A DNA stretch of 64,000 nt from Pseudomonas fluvialis (GTDB lineage: Bacteria > Pseudomonadota > Gammaproteobacteria > Pseudomonadales > Pseudomonadaceae), in assembly GCF_002234375.1 (NCBI RefSeq), contig NZ_NMQV01000017.1:38648-102647 (forward strand), in the 5' to 3' direction. The translations under genes and the position numbers were made by a program. Below, piece by piece: positions 27,317 through 39,955 of the stretch (the first letter of the stretch is position 1; each line of letters opens with the position of its first letter). The notes beneath the pieces are model-generated. The model did not search any database and was not told the DNA's origin. It was given only the letters and a program-made list of their open reading frames with translations.

Positions 27317-27460
27317 CAGGCTGTTGAAAAACTACCTACGTTGCCATTGCTGCGTTAAAAACAGGCTCAAAATGCTCATTTACAGCTCGTAAACTCCGCT
27401 TTTTCGCCTGTTTTTGCCTTGCATTGGCTGCCTCGCCCACGTTTTTCAACGGCCTGCTAG
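27313..27460. mobile_element. MITE-like palindromic element
   Basis: A 148-bp imperfect palindrome. It starts CTAGCAGGCTGTTGAAAAAC and ends with the near-complement GTTTTTCAACGGCCTGCTAG; internal arms also pair (AACAGGCTCAAAATG; GCTCGTAAACTCCGC; TTTTTCGCCTGTTTTTG). It has no coding capacity. The termini resemble those of Pseudomonas insertion sequences and their non-autonomous derivatives. It provides the stop codon of the LysR gene and lies 27 bases from the end of qor, where its RNA would form a strong bidirectional hairpin. Confidence 0.78.
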
Positions 27461-27487
27461 CGGCGGATCGTGATCCGCTGCGGGCCA

Positions 27488-29501
<2,014 letters not shown>

Positions 29502-29646
29502 GCGCTGCGGCGTTCGGCCAGGCGGCGTTGAACGCGGGCTCGGCGGGCGGCTGTACCCCCCGTAAGCGCCGCTGCCTCGCGCACTTTCGCCGTGCCTGAA
29601 CTTCATTCGCGAGGCGTTCAGCACACATTTGATGCAGAGGTTTTTG

Positions 29647-30465
29647 ATGGACCGTTATTGCGTGTTCGGCAACCCGATTAGCCACAGCAAATCGCCGCTG
29701 ATTCATCGTCTGTTCGCCGCGCAGACCGACCAGCAGCTCAGCTATGAGGCGCTGCTCGCGCCGCTGGATGACTTTGCCGGCAGCCTGCGGGCCTTCTTCC
29801 GCGAGGGCGCGGGGGCGAATGTCACCGTGCCGTTCAAGGAACAGGCGTTTGCCCTGGCCGACCAGCTCAGTGCGCGGGCCCAGCGCGCCGGTGCGGTGAA
29901 CACCCTGATGAAGCTGGCCGATGGCCGCCTGCTCGGCGACAACACCGACGGTGCCGGCCTGGTGCGTGACCTGCGCGAGAATGCCGGGCTGCGCCTGGCC
30001 GGCCAGCGCATCCTGCTGCTTGGTGCCGGCGGGGCGGTGCGCGGCGTGCTGGCGCCGCTGCTCGCCGAGCAGCCGGCCGAGCTGGTGCTGGCCAATCGCA
30101 CCCTGGCCCGCGCCGAGCAGCTGGCCGTGGACTTCGCCGACCTCGGTGCGCTGCGCGCCAGCAGTTTTGCCGCGCTCAGTGAGCCGTTCGATCTGATCAT
30201 CAACGGCACGTCGGCGAGCCTTGCCGGCGAGCTGCCGGCGCTCCCCGACGGGCTGATCGTCGCCGGACACAGCCAGTGCTACGACATGATGTATGGCGCC
30301 GCGCCGACCGCCTTCAACCAGTGGGCGGCCGCCCAGGGCGCGGCGCGTACCCTGGATGGCCTGGGCATGCTCGTCGAGCAGGCCGCCGAGGCCTTTGCCC
30401 TATGGCGTGGCGTGCGCCCGCAGACGGCAGCGGTGCAGGCCGAGTTGCGCGCCTTGCTGCGGTAA
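29647..30465 (+). CDS. aroE: Shikimate dehydrogenase (NADP+)
   Basis: A 272-residue enzyme reducing 3-dehydroshikimate to shikimate in aromatic amino acid synthesis. Motifs: [25 protein letters not shown] with the catalytic Lys, NTDGAG with the catalytic Asp, the nucleotide loop [10 protein letters not shown] and the NADP-selective basic [14 protein letters not shown] sits six bases before ATG 29647; the ATG at 29629 is less well placed. It forms a likely unit with hemF, as in P. aeruginosa. Confidence 0.96.
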   Translation: MDRYCVFGNPISHSKSPLIHRLFAAQTDQQLSYEALLAPLDDFAGSLRAFFREGAGANVTVPFKEQAFALADQLSARAQRAGAVNTLMKLADGRLLGDNTDGAGLVRDLRENAGLRLAGQRILLLGAGGAVRGVLAPLLAEQPAELVLANRTLARAEQLAVDFADLGALRASSFAALSEPFDLIINGTSASLAGELPALPDGLIVAGHSQCYDMMYGAAPTAFNQWAAAQGAARTLDGLGMLVEQAAEAFALWRGVRPQTAAVQAELRALLR

Positions 30466-30551
30466 CGACGGGCCGGGCTGATCTGCGTCTATACCTGTGA
30501 GCATCGCTCACGCGAAACTGTATGGCCGAGGCACACGACAAGGACTACCCC

Positions 30552-31712
30552 ATGACCGACAAGCAGACCCCGCCCGCCCCCTCTGTCCGCGAAGCCAGCC
30601 CGCGTCGTCCGCGGCGGGTGAGTGCCGGGGACACGTCGCCTTCGTTGAGTGCTGCCGGCCTGGAACGCTACAGTGTCGACCAGGCTGTCGCGGCCGCCCA
30701 GCTGAGCAAGGACGCTGCCGTGCAGGACATCCTCGGGCAGATCGCTCCCGGCGATATCGACAGCCTGCTGCAGACCCTGGGGGCGCTGATGCAGGGACTG
30801 TCTGCCGATGATGCGGTGGCCCTGCGCCATGCCCTGCTCAGTCACGACAACGCCGCGCCCTTCACCCTGCAACCGCTGCACCCGGACGATGAGCTGGCCA
30901 GCGACTGGCGCAAGGGCGGCTACCCCTACAAGAACCTCATGTCGCGGCGCAATTACGAGCGCGAGAAGTACCACCTGCAGGTCGAGCTGCTCAAGCTGCA
31001 GGCCTGGGTCAAGGAAACCGGGCAGAAGGTGGTGATTCTCTTCGAGGGCCGCGATGCCGCCGGCAAGGGGGGGTCGATCAAGCGCTTCATGGAGCACCTC
31101 AACCCGCGTGGTGCACGCATCGTCGCCCTGGAGAAACCCAGCGAAATCGAGCGCGGCCAGTGGTATTTCCAGCGCTATGTGCAGCACTTGCCCACGGCGG
31201 GGGAAATCGTCATGTTCGACCGCAGCTGGTACAACCGCGCCGGGGTCGAGCGGGTCATGGGCTTCTGTTCGGACGAGGAATATCTGGAGTTCATGCGCCA
31301 GGCACCGGAGTTCGAGCGCATGCTGGTGCGCAACAACGTTCACCTCATCAAGTTCTGGTTCTCGGTCAGCCGCGAGGAGCAGCGCCGGCGTTTCAAGGAG
31401 CGCGAGAAACACCCGCTCAAGCAGTGGAAGCTCAGCCCCATCGACCTGGCCTCGCTGGACAAGTGGGATGACTACACCAAAGCCAAGGAAGCCATGTTCT
31501 TCTATACCGACACCGCCGATGCGCCGTGGACGGTGATCAAGTCCAACTGCAAGAAGCGCGCGCGCCTCAACGCCATGCGCTACGTGCTGCACAAGCTGCC
31601 GTACAAGGGCAAGGACCTGCAGGCCATCGGTGCCCTCGACCCGCTGGTGGTCGGCCGCGCCAACGTGGTTTACGAACGTGGCGAGCACACTGCCGCCCAG
31701 CCGTTGTTGTAA
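30552..31712 (+). CDS. ppk2: Polyphosphate kinase 2
   Basis: A 386-residue PPK2-family kinase that phosphorylates nucleoside diphosphates from polyphosphate, or the reverse. The core (about 120-350) holds Walker A FEGRDAAGKGGSIKRF, Walker B VMFDRSWYNRAGVERVMG and the lid REEQRRRFKEREKHPLKQWK. About 110 N-terminal residues with low complexity precede it, giving a longer protein than the 357-residue PA0141. AAGGA lies seven bases before the ATG at 30552. Class I, one-domain type by motif; nucleotide preference cannot be told. Confidence 0.94.
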   Translation: MTDKQTPPAPSVREASPRRPRRVSAGDTSPSLSAAGLERYSVDQAVAAAQLSKDAAVQDILGQIAPGDIDSLLQTLGALMQGLSADDAVALRHALLSHDNAAPFTLQPLHPDDELASDWRKGGYPYKNLMSRRNYEREKYHLQVELLKLQAWVKETGQKVVILFEGRDAAGKGGSIKRFMEHLNPRGARIVALEKPSEIERGQWYFQRYVQHLPTAGEIVMFDRSWYNRAGVERVMGFCSDEEYLEFMRQAPEFERMLVRNNVHLIKFWFSVSREEQRRRFKEREKHPLKQWKLSPIDLASLDKWDDYTKAKEAMFFYTDTADAPWTVIKSNCKKRARLNAMRYVLHKLPYKGKDLQAIGALDPLVVGRANVVYERGEHTAAQPLL

Positions 31713-31775
31713 ACGTGCGTCGATTGCCCGGGGCGCGCCCGCTATACTGGCGCGCCCTTTTTTCTTGCAGTCGAG

Positions 31776-32663
31776 TTGTCTGTGACGATCCGTAGAACTT
31801 TGCTGGGCCTGCTTCTGGCAGGCGCCTGTACGCTGGCCTGGGCCGGCAAACCGCAACAGGAACTGGCTTCCGGTAGCGCCCTGCTGGTCGACCTGCAGAG
31901 CAACCAGGTGTTGTATGCCAGCAACCCGCAGATGGTCGTGCCGATTGCCTCGGTGACCAAGCTGATGACTGCGCTGGTGGTGCTGGAGGCGGCGCAACCG
32001 CTGGATGAGCGGCTCAGCGTACGCATCGACCAGGTGGCGGAAATGCGCGGGGTCTATTCGCGGGTGCGCCTGGGTAGCCAGTTGAGCCGCCGCGATCTGC
32101 TGCTAATTACCCTGATGTCCTCGGAGAATCGCGCCGCCGCCACCCTGGCGCATTACTACCCGGGCGGCGTGGCGGGCTTTGTCGCCGCGATGAATGCCAA
32201 GGCCCAGGCGCTGGGCATGACGCAGACGCGCTTTGCCGAGCCGACCGGGCTGTCCGAGGACAACCTGTCGAACGCCGAGGACCTGGTCCGGCTGATCCGC
32301 GCCACTCAGCGCTATCCACTGATCGGCCAGTTCAGCAGCACCCGCGAGCAGACCGTGGCCTTCAGCAAGCCGAACTACACCCTGGGCTTTCGCAACACCA
32401 ATCACCTGGTGCACAAGCCGAATTGGGACATCCAACTGACCAAGACCGGCTTCACCAACGCCGCCGGGCGTTGCCTGGTGATGCAGACCGAGATTGCCGG
32501 CAAGCCGGTGGCCTTCGTGGTGCTGGATGCCTTCGGCAAACTGACCCATATGGCCGATGCCAATCGTCTCAAGCGCTGGATCGAGACAGGCCAGGTGACC
32601 CCGGTGGCACCTGCGGCGCTGGCCTACAAGCAGCAGCGCCTGGCCGAGCGGGCGGCGCCCTGA
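31776..32663 (+). CDS. pbpG: D-alanyl-D-alanine endopeptidase (PBP7/PbpG type)
   Basis: A 295-residue periplasmic penicillin-binding protein of the S11 family that cuts peptide cross-links. A signal peptide ([18 protein letters not shown]) is followed by the three active-site motifs: SVTK, SSEN and KTG (LTKTGFTN). The start is uncertain: TTG 31776 and GTG 31782 are both non-ATG and have weak ribosome sites. TATACT at 31743-31748 is a likely -10. The length matches PbpG rather than DacA/DacC, which have a longer C-terminal domain. Confidence 0.92.
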   Translation: MSVTIRRTLLGLLLAGACTLAWAGKPQQELASGSALLVDLQSNQVLYASNPQMVVPIASVTKLMTALVVLEAAQPLDERLSVRIDQVAEMRGVYSRVRLGSQLSRRDLLLITLMSSENRAAATLAHYYPGGVAGFVAAMNAKAQALGMTQTRFAEPTGLSEDNLSNAEDLVRLIRATQRYPLIGQFSSTREQTVAFSKPNYTLGFRNTNHLVHKPNWDIQLTKTGFTNAAGRCLVMQTEIAGKPVAFVVLDAFGKLTHMADANRLKRWIETGQVTPVAPAALAYKQQRLAERAAP

Positions 32664-32689
32664 GCGGGCTGTGATGGCTGTCGCGCCAC

Positions 32690-32713
32690 GCCGTGCACAG
32701 GCTTGTGCACGGC
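32690..32713. terminator. Hairpin after pbpG
   Basis: GCCGTGCACA / TGTGCACGGC is a perfect 10-bp inverted repeat with a four-base loop, 27 bases past the pbpG stop. There is no U-run, so terminator function is likely only by position and stability. Confidence 0.5.
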
Positions 32714-32816
32714 CGGCGGGGCTAGTCCAATACGCTGCAGAGCGTCCTGCCGGATACCCCGTATGTGGCTCATCTCCAGGCTGCGTGCGCTTCACTTACC
32801 TTGTTGCGGAGTTATC

Positions 32817-33137
32817 ATGCGTTACCTGCCAACTGCTCTTCTTGTTGCCAGCCTGGGCCTGGCCTGCACCGCCCAGGCGCAAACCCTGGTGGCCACCAGC
32901 AATATCCTGGTGCGTGCGCTGGACCGCAGCCTGGACTTCAGCTCGGACACCACCACCTCGCTGCGCGACATGAAAGTCGTCCTGGCGGCACGTGAAGAAG
33001 CGGCCAGCTTCGTGGCCAGCGCCGGCGAACTACGCGGCGTGCAGCTGGAGGCGGCGCTGCGCAGCCTGCGTGAGCAGTTGCCGGAGGCCCGCGAGGCCAG
33101 CGATATGCAACTGGCCGAGGCGATTCTCGCCCTGTAG
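32817..33137 (+). CDS. DUF2388 exported protein
   Basis: A 106-residue periplasmic protein with a clean signal peptide ending AQAQ (about residue 22) and one DUF2388 domain (TLVATSNILVRALDRSLDF, VVLAAREEAASFVASAGELRG). The family is largely confined to Pseudomonas and often present in several paralogues; no biochemical function is known. CGGAG precedes ATG 32817. A longer upstream reading frame lacks similarity. The gene stands alone, convergent with the cupin gene. Confidence 0.88.
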   Translation: MRYLPTALLVASLGLACTAQAQTLVATSNILVRALDRSLDFSSDTTTSLRDMKVVLAAREEAASFVASAGELRGVQLEAALRSLREQLPEAREASDMQLAEAILAL

Positions 33138-33157
33138 GTCGTTGTGCGGCGCGCGCT

Positions 33158-33520
33158 TCAGCGCGTCGCCTCGAACATCACATAGACCTTGCGGCAACGC
33201 TCCAGTACTTCCCAGGTGCCGACGAAACCGGCGGGAATGACGAAGCGGTCACCGGCACGCAGGGTCTTGCTCTGCCCCTGTTCGTCGCGCAGTACCGAGA
33301 CGCCTTCGAGGATCTCGCAGTATTCGTGCTCGCTGTAGTTGACCCGCCATAACCCCGGCTCGCCCTGCCAGGTGCCGGCATGGAATTGCTGGCAGGGGCT
33401 GCTGTAATGGTTGCAGACCTGCTGCTGCGGGTCGCCGGCGAGGATTTTTTCCGCGGCCGGACGATAGTGTTCGCTAGGGCTGCTGGTGGTGGCGAAGTCG
33501 ACGATCTGCGCAATATTCAT
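33158..33520 (-). CDS. Cupin domain protein
   Basis: A 120-residue single-cupin protein of the DUF861 type (YSEHEYCEILEGVSVLRDEQ and GDRFVIPAGFVGTWEVLE give the two half-motifs). Glu is in place of some canonical His metal ligands, as in DUF861 members. TGGAG lies before ATG 33520. It is divergent from kauB, so a link to polyamine or aldehyde metabolism is possible but not shown. No signal peptide. Confidence 0.85.
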   Translation of the reverse strand: MNIAQIVDFATTSSPSEHYRPAAEKILAGDPQQQVCNHYSSPCQQFHAGTWQGEPGLWRVNYSEHEYCEILEGVSVLRDEQGQSKTLRAGDRFVIPAGFVGTWEVLERCRKVYVMFEATR

Positions 33521-33722
33521 GGTGGCTCCAGGCGGGTTGGGATACGTGGCCTGGACGCAGTCTATGTTTGATAAAACGCACAAAACAAGCGGTCGATACC
33601 GCGATATGTCTATTCTCTGCTGTGCCTGTCAAAAATATTGAAACCTTACCGGCCCTGGTTTAGGGTGGCATCTTGTCGCGGCCGCCGGCCGTCGCCGGCT
33701 TGCATAATAAGAGGACCATGCC

Positions 33723-35215
<1,493 letters not shown>

Positions 35216-35216
<1 letters not shown>

Positions 35217-36130
35217 TGAACCTGGAAAGCAAGTGGCTGGATGACTTCGTAGCCCTGGCCGCCGCCGGCAGTTTCTCCAAGGCGGCGGAAAAGCGCTTCG
35301 TCACCCAGCCAGCCTTCAGTCGGCGTATCCGCAGCCTGGAGGCGGCCGTAGGGCTGACTCTGGTAGACCGCACACGTACGCCGGTGGAGCTGACCGAGGC
35401 GGGCAAGCTGTTTCTACTCACGGCGCGCAATGTCAGCGAACAGCTGGCGGAGAGCCTGCGCCAGTTGCACAACCTGGAGGGCCAGCAGGGCGAGGTGCTG
35501 CAGATCGCCGCGGCGCATTCGCTGACCCTGGGGTTTTTCCCCGAATGGATTGCCCGGCTGCGCCGGGATGGCCTGCCGCTGCAGGCGCGTCTGGTGGCCA
35601 GTAACGTCGGCGAGGCGGTGCATGCGTTGCGTGAAGGGGCCTGCGACCTGATTCTTGCCTACTACGACCCGGAGGCCGCGTTGCAGCTGCCGCCGGATAT
35701 CTTCCCCTCTCTGCACTTGGGCAGCACCCACATGCTGCCGGTCTGTGCCCCCGATGCGCAGGGCCAGCCGCTGTTCAGCCTGGAGGGCGGGCAAACCGTG
35801 CCCTTGCTGGCCTACAGCGCTGGCGCACTGCTCGGACGCTCGGTGCACGCCTTGTTACGCCAGCGTGGTCTGCGTAGTAGCACGGTGTATGAAACGGCGA
35901 TGGCCGACAGTCTGAAGAGCATGGCCCTGCAGGGCCTGGGGGTGGCCTGGGTACCGCAGCTCTCGGTGCGTGGTGAGCTGGCCCGTGGCGAGCTGCTGGT
36001 GTGCGGCGGCGAACAGTGGCAGGTGCCACTGGAGATTCGCCTGTACCGCTGCGCCCTGTTGCGCAAGGCCAGCGTACGCCTGTTGTGGCGCAAGCTGGAA
36101 AGCGGTGTGGGCGCGACGGCAGAGCGCTAA
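35216..36130 (+). CDS. LysR family regulator (PA5428-like)
   Basis: A 304-residue LysR protein beginning with GTG at 35216 inside the kauB stop (TAGTG), so translation is coupled. The helix-turn-helix is GSFSKAAEKRFVTQPAFSRR. The sequence strongly recalls PA5428, which in P. aeruginosa sits by the purEK region, just as here. Coupling to kauB suggests it senses a polyamine or amino-aldehyde metabolite; that is inference. The co-inducer domain is of ordinary length. Confidence 0.88.
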
Positions 36131-36143
36131 CCTGGCGTCGCCT

Positions 36144-36176
36144 GCCGTGGCCCCGCCCGGTCGGGGAGGCCACGGC
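36144..36176. terminator. Bidirectional hairpin between convergent genes
   Basis: GCCGTGGCC / GGCCACGGC forms the outer stem, and CCCCG / CGGGG extends it inside. It sits between the ends of the LysR and FadL genes, 7 to 13 bases from each stop, and could end both transcripts despite the lack of a strong U-run. Confidence 0.6.
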
Positions 36177-36182
36177 GGTACC

Positions 36183-37415
36183 TTAGAAGAAGTAGTTCAA
36201 CTGAGCGCCCAGGCCGTGAGCGCTGTTCTTGTAGACGGCGCTGTAGCTGCCCTTGCGCGGTTTTTCCAAGTGGATGTCGGTATCTTCTTCACGCAGGTAG
36301 GAGTAGGCCAGGTCCAGGCTCATCTGCTCGCTGAGCGTCCAGCCGAGGCCGAAGCTGATGGCTACCCGGTCGCCACTGGGAATACGCGGCGAGCGTTCGT
36401 GGTTGTTGGTCGGGCTTTGGTCGAAGGCAATGCCACTACGCAGGGTCAGCTCCTTGCTCAGTGCATAGCTGACACCGGTGGCGTAGGACCAGCTGTTGTT
36501 CCAGTGCTGCTTTTCTTCCAGAGCCACAGGGAAGGCGCTGACCGGCTTGATGGTTTGCAGGCGGCTCCAGCGCGTCCAGGCGGCACCGGCATATACGGTC
36601 CAGCGGTCGTTCAGCTGGTGAGTGATCGAGCTGTCGATCATTTCTGGCGTGCGCAGGTCCAGAGTGGTCTGGTAGTCGCCATTCACCGGGGCGGGGATGC
36701 CTGAAACACTGGTCTTGCCTTCCAGGCGATAGTCGACCATCGAGTGATAGGTCACGCCCAGGCGGGTGCGCTCGCTCAGCTCCAGCAGCAGGCCGGCATT
36801 GAAGCCCACGGCAGTGTCGTCACCCTCGATAACGATGCGCCCGTTATCGACCAGTGCGGCGGTTTCCAGACGGCCTTCGACCCGGTTGAAGGTCGGCCCG
36901 AAACCCAGCGACAGGTAGTCATTGACCCGGTAGCTGAGGGTCGGCTGCAGGGTCACCACGTTGACCTCGCTGTAGTCGCCGAAGAAGCGGCCCTGGAAGC
37001 CTTTTTCGTACTCGGTGATCATGCCGTAGGGCACATAGAAGCCCAGGCCGAAGGTCCATTGCTCGTTCAGCGGATTGACGTAGAAACCCATGGGCACGCC
37101 GGTGAAGGGCACCATATCGCCATCATTGCTACCCGCCAGTGCACCGCCCATGGGTGCGGTGGCACTGGTGTCGTCAATGCGGGTCTTGGCCAGGATCACT
37201 GCCGCGCCCACGCTGGCTTGCTCGCCTTTGAGCAGGGCCATACCGGCCGGGTTGCCATACACCGTGGTGGCGTCGTTGGCCGAGGAGGAACGACCGGCAA
37301 AGGACGTGCCCATGGCGCTGACACTCTGTTCGTTGAGGGCAAAACCGGCAGCCAGCAGTGAGCCGGATGCACTAGCCACGGCCACGGCGAGGAGGCTGTT
37401 GACGACTTTCTTCAT
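36183..37415 (-). CDS. FadL/OmpP1/TodX outer-membrane transporter
   Basis: A 410-residue outer-membrane beta-barrel of the FadL family for uptake of long-chain fatty acids or other hydrophobic compounds. The signal peptide ends SGSLLAA, and the mature N-terminus AGFALNEQSVSAMGTSFAGR with NDATTVYGNPAGMALL is the family plug motif. The C-terminus ends in Phe (GAQLNYFF), the usual barrel signal. Several FadL paralogues exist in Pseudomonas, so the symbol is left open. It stands alone, convergent with the LysR gene. Confidence 0.92.
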   Translation of the reverse strand: MKKVVNSLLAVAVASASGSLLAAGFALNEQSVSAMGTSFAGRSSSANDATTVYGNPAGMALLKGEQASVGAAVILAKTRIDDTSATAPMGGALAGSNDGDMVPFTGVPMGFYVNPLNEQWTFGLGFYVPYGMITEYEKGFQGRFFGDYSEVNVVTLQPTLSYRVNDYLSLGFGPTFNRVEGRLETAALVDNGRIVIEGDDTAVGFNAGLLLELSERTRLGVTYHSMVDYRLEGKTSVSGIPAPVNGDYQTTLDLRTPEMIDSSITHQLNDRWTVYAGAAWTRWSRLQTIKPVSAFPVALEEKQHWNNSWSYATGVSYALSKELTLRSGIAFDQSPTNNHERSPRIPSGDRVAISFGLGWTLSEQMSLDLAYSYLREEDTDIHLEKPRKGSYSAVYKNSAHGLGAQLNYFF

Positions 37416-37770
37416 GGGTTCACAACTCCAGTTCGGACGGCCCTACAACACCCCGATTCGGGCCGCCAACAAGGCGCAAAACAGCGCGCTAGACGGGTTG
37501 GGGCGCGGCATGATGCCACGCATGAGGCTGTCGAACAAAGGGAGGAAGATGACTGGTTGGTCAACTGCTGGCGTAATTGCCATGTGGTCGGGTGGGCTGC
37601 CTACCTGCCGCTCGTCGGTCTGGGCGCTGCGTTTCACGGCACGCTTTGCGGTATACTGCGTGGCCCACCGGGCCTGGAGCTGTGGTTGGGACTGACATGC
37701 CAAGCCACGCCTTCTGCGTGGCTTGTTGGTTTTTGTCGCGCCGTGAGGCGCCCGCACATGAGGCAAGACG
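37416..37770 (+). promoter_or_regulatory. purE leader region with possible attenuator
   Basis: This 355-base gap carries no gene. The extended -10 GGTATACT (TATACT 37652-37657) is a likely purE promoter, giving a leader of about 105 bases. The leader holds GGCCCACCGGGCC near its 5' end and a full terminator at 37701-37734, only 36 bases before the purE ATG. The left part should hold the FadL promoter on the other strand; nothing clear was seen there. Confidence 0.6.
37701..37734 (+). terminator. Rho-independent terminator in the purE leader
   Basis: CAAGCCACGC-CTTCT-GCGTGGCTTG is a perfect 10-bp stem followed by TTGGTTTTT. It lies between the likely purE promoter and the purE start, so it would stop leader transcripts unless antitermination occurs. 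Confidence 0.8.
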
Positions 37771-38259
37771 ATGAGCGCACTGGTTGGCGTGATCATGGGT
37801 TCCAAATCCGACTGGAGCACCCTCTGCCACACCGTCGAAATGCTCGACAAGCTGGGCATTCCCAATGAGGTCAAGGTGGTTTCCGCCCACCGTACTCCGG
37901 ACCTGCTCTTCCAGTACGCCGAACAGGCCGAAGCCCGTGGTATCCAGGTGATCATCGCCGGTGCCGGCGGTGCCGCCCACCTGCCGGGCATGTGCGCGGC
38001 CAAGACCCACCTGCCGGTACTCGGCGTGCCGGTACAGTCGGCCGTGCTCTCGGGTGTCGATTCGCTGCTGTCCATCGTGCAGATGCCGGCCGGCATCCCG
38101 GTCGCCACCCTGGCCATCGGCAAGGCCGGTGCGGTCAACGCCGCGCTGCTGGCCGCCAGCATCCTCGGCCATCAGCACCCGCAGTTCCACGCCGCGCTCA
38201 AGCAGTTCCGCACCGAGCAGACCGAAACGGTGCTGGAAAACCCGGATCCGCGTTCCTGA
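37771..38259 (+). CDS. purE: N5-carboxyaminoimidazole ribonucleotide mutase
   Basis: A 162-residue class I PurE that converts N5-CAIR to CAIR in purine synthesis. It shows [26 protein letters not shown] and the Gly-rich loop [14 protein letters not shown] with the catalytic His. Octameric in known members. Its product partner purK follows 14 bases later, and the leader upstream carries a terminator that may regulate both. Confidence 0.97.
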   Translation: MSALVGVIMGSKSDWSTLCHTVEMLDKLGIPNEVKVVSAHRTPDLLFQYAEQAEARGIQVIIAGAGGAAHLPGMCAAKTHLPVLGVPVQSAVLSGVDSLLSIVQMPAGIPVATLAIGKAGAVNAALLAASILGHQHPQFHAALKQFRTEQTETVLENPDPRS

Positions 38260-38273
38260 CAGGGGCCTGAACT

Positions 38274-39356
38274 ATGAAGATCGGTGTCATTGGTGGCGGC
38301 CAGCTGGGCCGCATGCTGGCTCTGGCGGGTACCCCGCTGGGCATGAGTTTCGCCTTCCTCGACCCGGCGCCGGATGCCTGTTCTCAGGCGTTGGGCGAGC
38401 ACCTGCGCGGTGACTACAACGACCACGAGCACCTGCGCCGCCTGGCCGATGATGTCGATCTGGTGACCTTCGAGTTCGAAAGCGTGCCGGCCGAGACCGT
38501 GGCCTTCCTCTCCCAGTTCGTCCCGGTCTATCCGAGCGCAGAAGCGCTGCGCATCGCCCGTGACCGCTGGTTCGAGAAGTCGATGTTCAAGGACCTCGGC
38601 ATCCCCACCCCGGACTTTGCCGACATCCAGTCGCAGGCTGATCTCGACGCCGCTGTCGCCGCCATCGGCCTGCCGGCCGTGATGAAGACCCGTACCCTGG
38701 GTTACGACGGCAAGGGTCAGAAGGTGCTGCGCAAGGCTGAAGACGTGGTGGGCGCCTTTGCCGAACTGGGCAGCGTGCCGTGCATCCTCGAAGGCTTCGT
38801 GCCGTTCACCGGCGAAGTGTCGCTGGTGGCCGTGCGTGCCCGCGATGGTGAAACCCGTTTCTACCCGCTGGTGCACAACCGCCACGACAGCGGTGTGCTG
38901 GCGCTGTCCATCGCCAGCACCGAGCACCCGCTGCAGGCGCTGGCCGAGGACTATGTCGGCCGCGTGCTCAAACAGCTGGATTACGTTGGCGTGCTGGCCT
39001 TCGAGTTCTTCGAAGTCGACGGCGGCCTGAAGGCCAACGAGATCGCCCCGCGCGTGCATAACTCCGGGCACTGGACCATCGAAGGCGCCGAGTGCAGCCA
39101 GTTCGAGAACCACCTGCGCGCCGTTGCCGGTCTGCCGCTGGGCTCGACCGCCAAGGTCGGTGAAAGCGCCATGCTCAACTTCCTCGGCGAAGTGCCGGCG
39201 GTGGAGAAGGTGACGGCGATTGCCGATTGCCACCTGCACCACTACGGCAAGGCCTTCAAGGTCGGGCGCAAGGTTGGTCATGCCACCCTGCGCTGCAAGG
39301 ACATGGCAACGCTCAAGGCGCGTATTGCCGAGGTCGAGGCGCTGATCAAAGGCTGA
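38274..39356 (+). CDS. purK: N5-carboxyaminoimidazole ribonucleotide synthase
   Basis: A 360-residue ATP-grasp enzyme that carboxylates aminoimidazole ribonucleotide with ATP and bicarbonate, feeding PurE. Motifs: KIGVIGGGQLGRMLALAG, KTRTLGYDGKGQ (ATP loop), EGFVPFTGEVSLVAVR and NEIAPRVHNSGHWTIEG. Length equals PA5425. The DUF3299 gene follows 35 bases downstream. Confidence 0.97.
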   Translation: MKIGVIGGGQLGRMLALAGTPLGMSFAFLDPAPDACSQALGEHLRGDYNDHEHLRRLADDVDLVTFEFESVPAETVAFLSQFVPVYPSAEALRIARDRWFEKSMFKDLGIPTPDFADIQSQADLDAAVAAIGLPAVMKTRTLGYDGKGQKVLRKAEDVVGAFAELGSVPCILEGFVPFTGEVSLVAVRARDGETRFYPLVHNRHDSGVLALSIASTEHPLQALAEDYVGRVLKQLDYVGVLAFEFFEVDGGLKANEIAPRVHNSGHWTIEGAECSQFENHLRAVAGLPLGSTAKVGESAMLNFLGEVPAVEKVTAIADCHLHHYGKAFKVGRKVGHATLRCKDMATLKARIAEVEALIKG

Positions 39357-39391
39357 TCCATGCCGGCGTATTGCGCCGCTGCGAGGTGTTG

Positions 39392-39937
39392 ATGCGTAGC
39401 CGAATGCTTGCCGCCTTGTTGTTGGTATTGCTCTATGGGGCGTTACCGGCGCACGCCGAGCTGGCGGAAACCGACTGGCTGGACTTGTTGCCGCCGGAGG
39501 ATCTCCAGGCCCTTGAGCAGATGCCGGACATCGAGCACTGGGGCGCGGAGACAGAGGGTCGTTTCGGCGAGGTGGATGGCCTGCGGCAGCAACCCGGCCT
39601 GCCCGAGGTGATGTATTCGACGCGCACTGTAGCCGCGCTGGATGGTCGGCAGATCCGCCTGGGCGGTTATCCGGTGCCGCTGCAGCATGATGCTGCAGGG
39701 CGCGTTGTCGAGCTGTTCCTGGTGCCTTATCCCGGAGCCTGCATCCACGTCCCGCCGCCGCCACCGAATCAGATCGTACTGGTGCACTACGCGCCTGGCC
39801 TGGCTATCGAGGATATCTACCAGCCGCTGTGGGTCGAGGGCCGGCTGCGCATCGAGTCATCCAGCAACGCCCTGGCCGACGCGGCCTACAGTCTGCAGGC
39901 CAGCCAGCTGCGCCTGGTTGAAGAAGACGATCTCTAG
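39392..39937 (+). CDS. DUF3299 exported protein
   Basis: A 181-residue protein with a signal peptide (MLAALLLVLLYGALPAHA) and a DUF3299 domain carrying the diagnostic CIHVPPPPPNQIVLVHY. Neighbouring P. aeruginosa gene order (PA5424 after purK) is the same. DUF3299 members are periplasmic or lipoprotein-like with an OB-like beta fold; several are near ABC export genes, but none is here. GAGG lies five bases before ATG 39392; a GTG at 39386 is an alternative start. Confidence 0.87.
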   Translation: MRSRMLAALLLVLLYGALPAHAELAETDWLDLLPPEDLQALEQMPDIEHWGAETEGRFGEVDGLRQQPGLPEVMYSTRTVAALDGRQIRLGGYPVPLQHDAAGRVVELFLVPYPGACIHVPPPPPNQIVLVHYAPGLAIEDIYQPLWVEGRLRIESSSNALADAAYSLQASQLRLVEEDDL

Positions 39938-39955
39938 CGCCTGCTGGTGCCTGAC

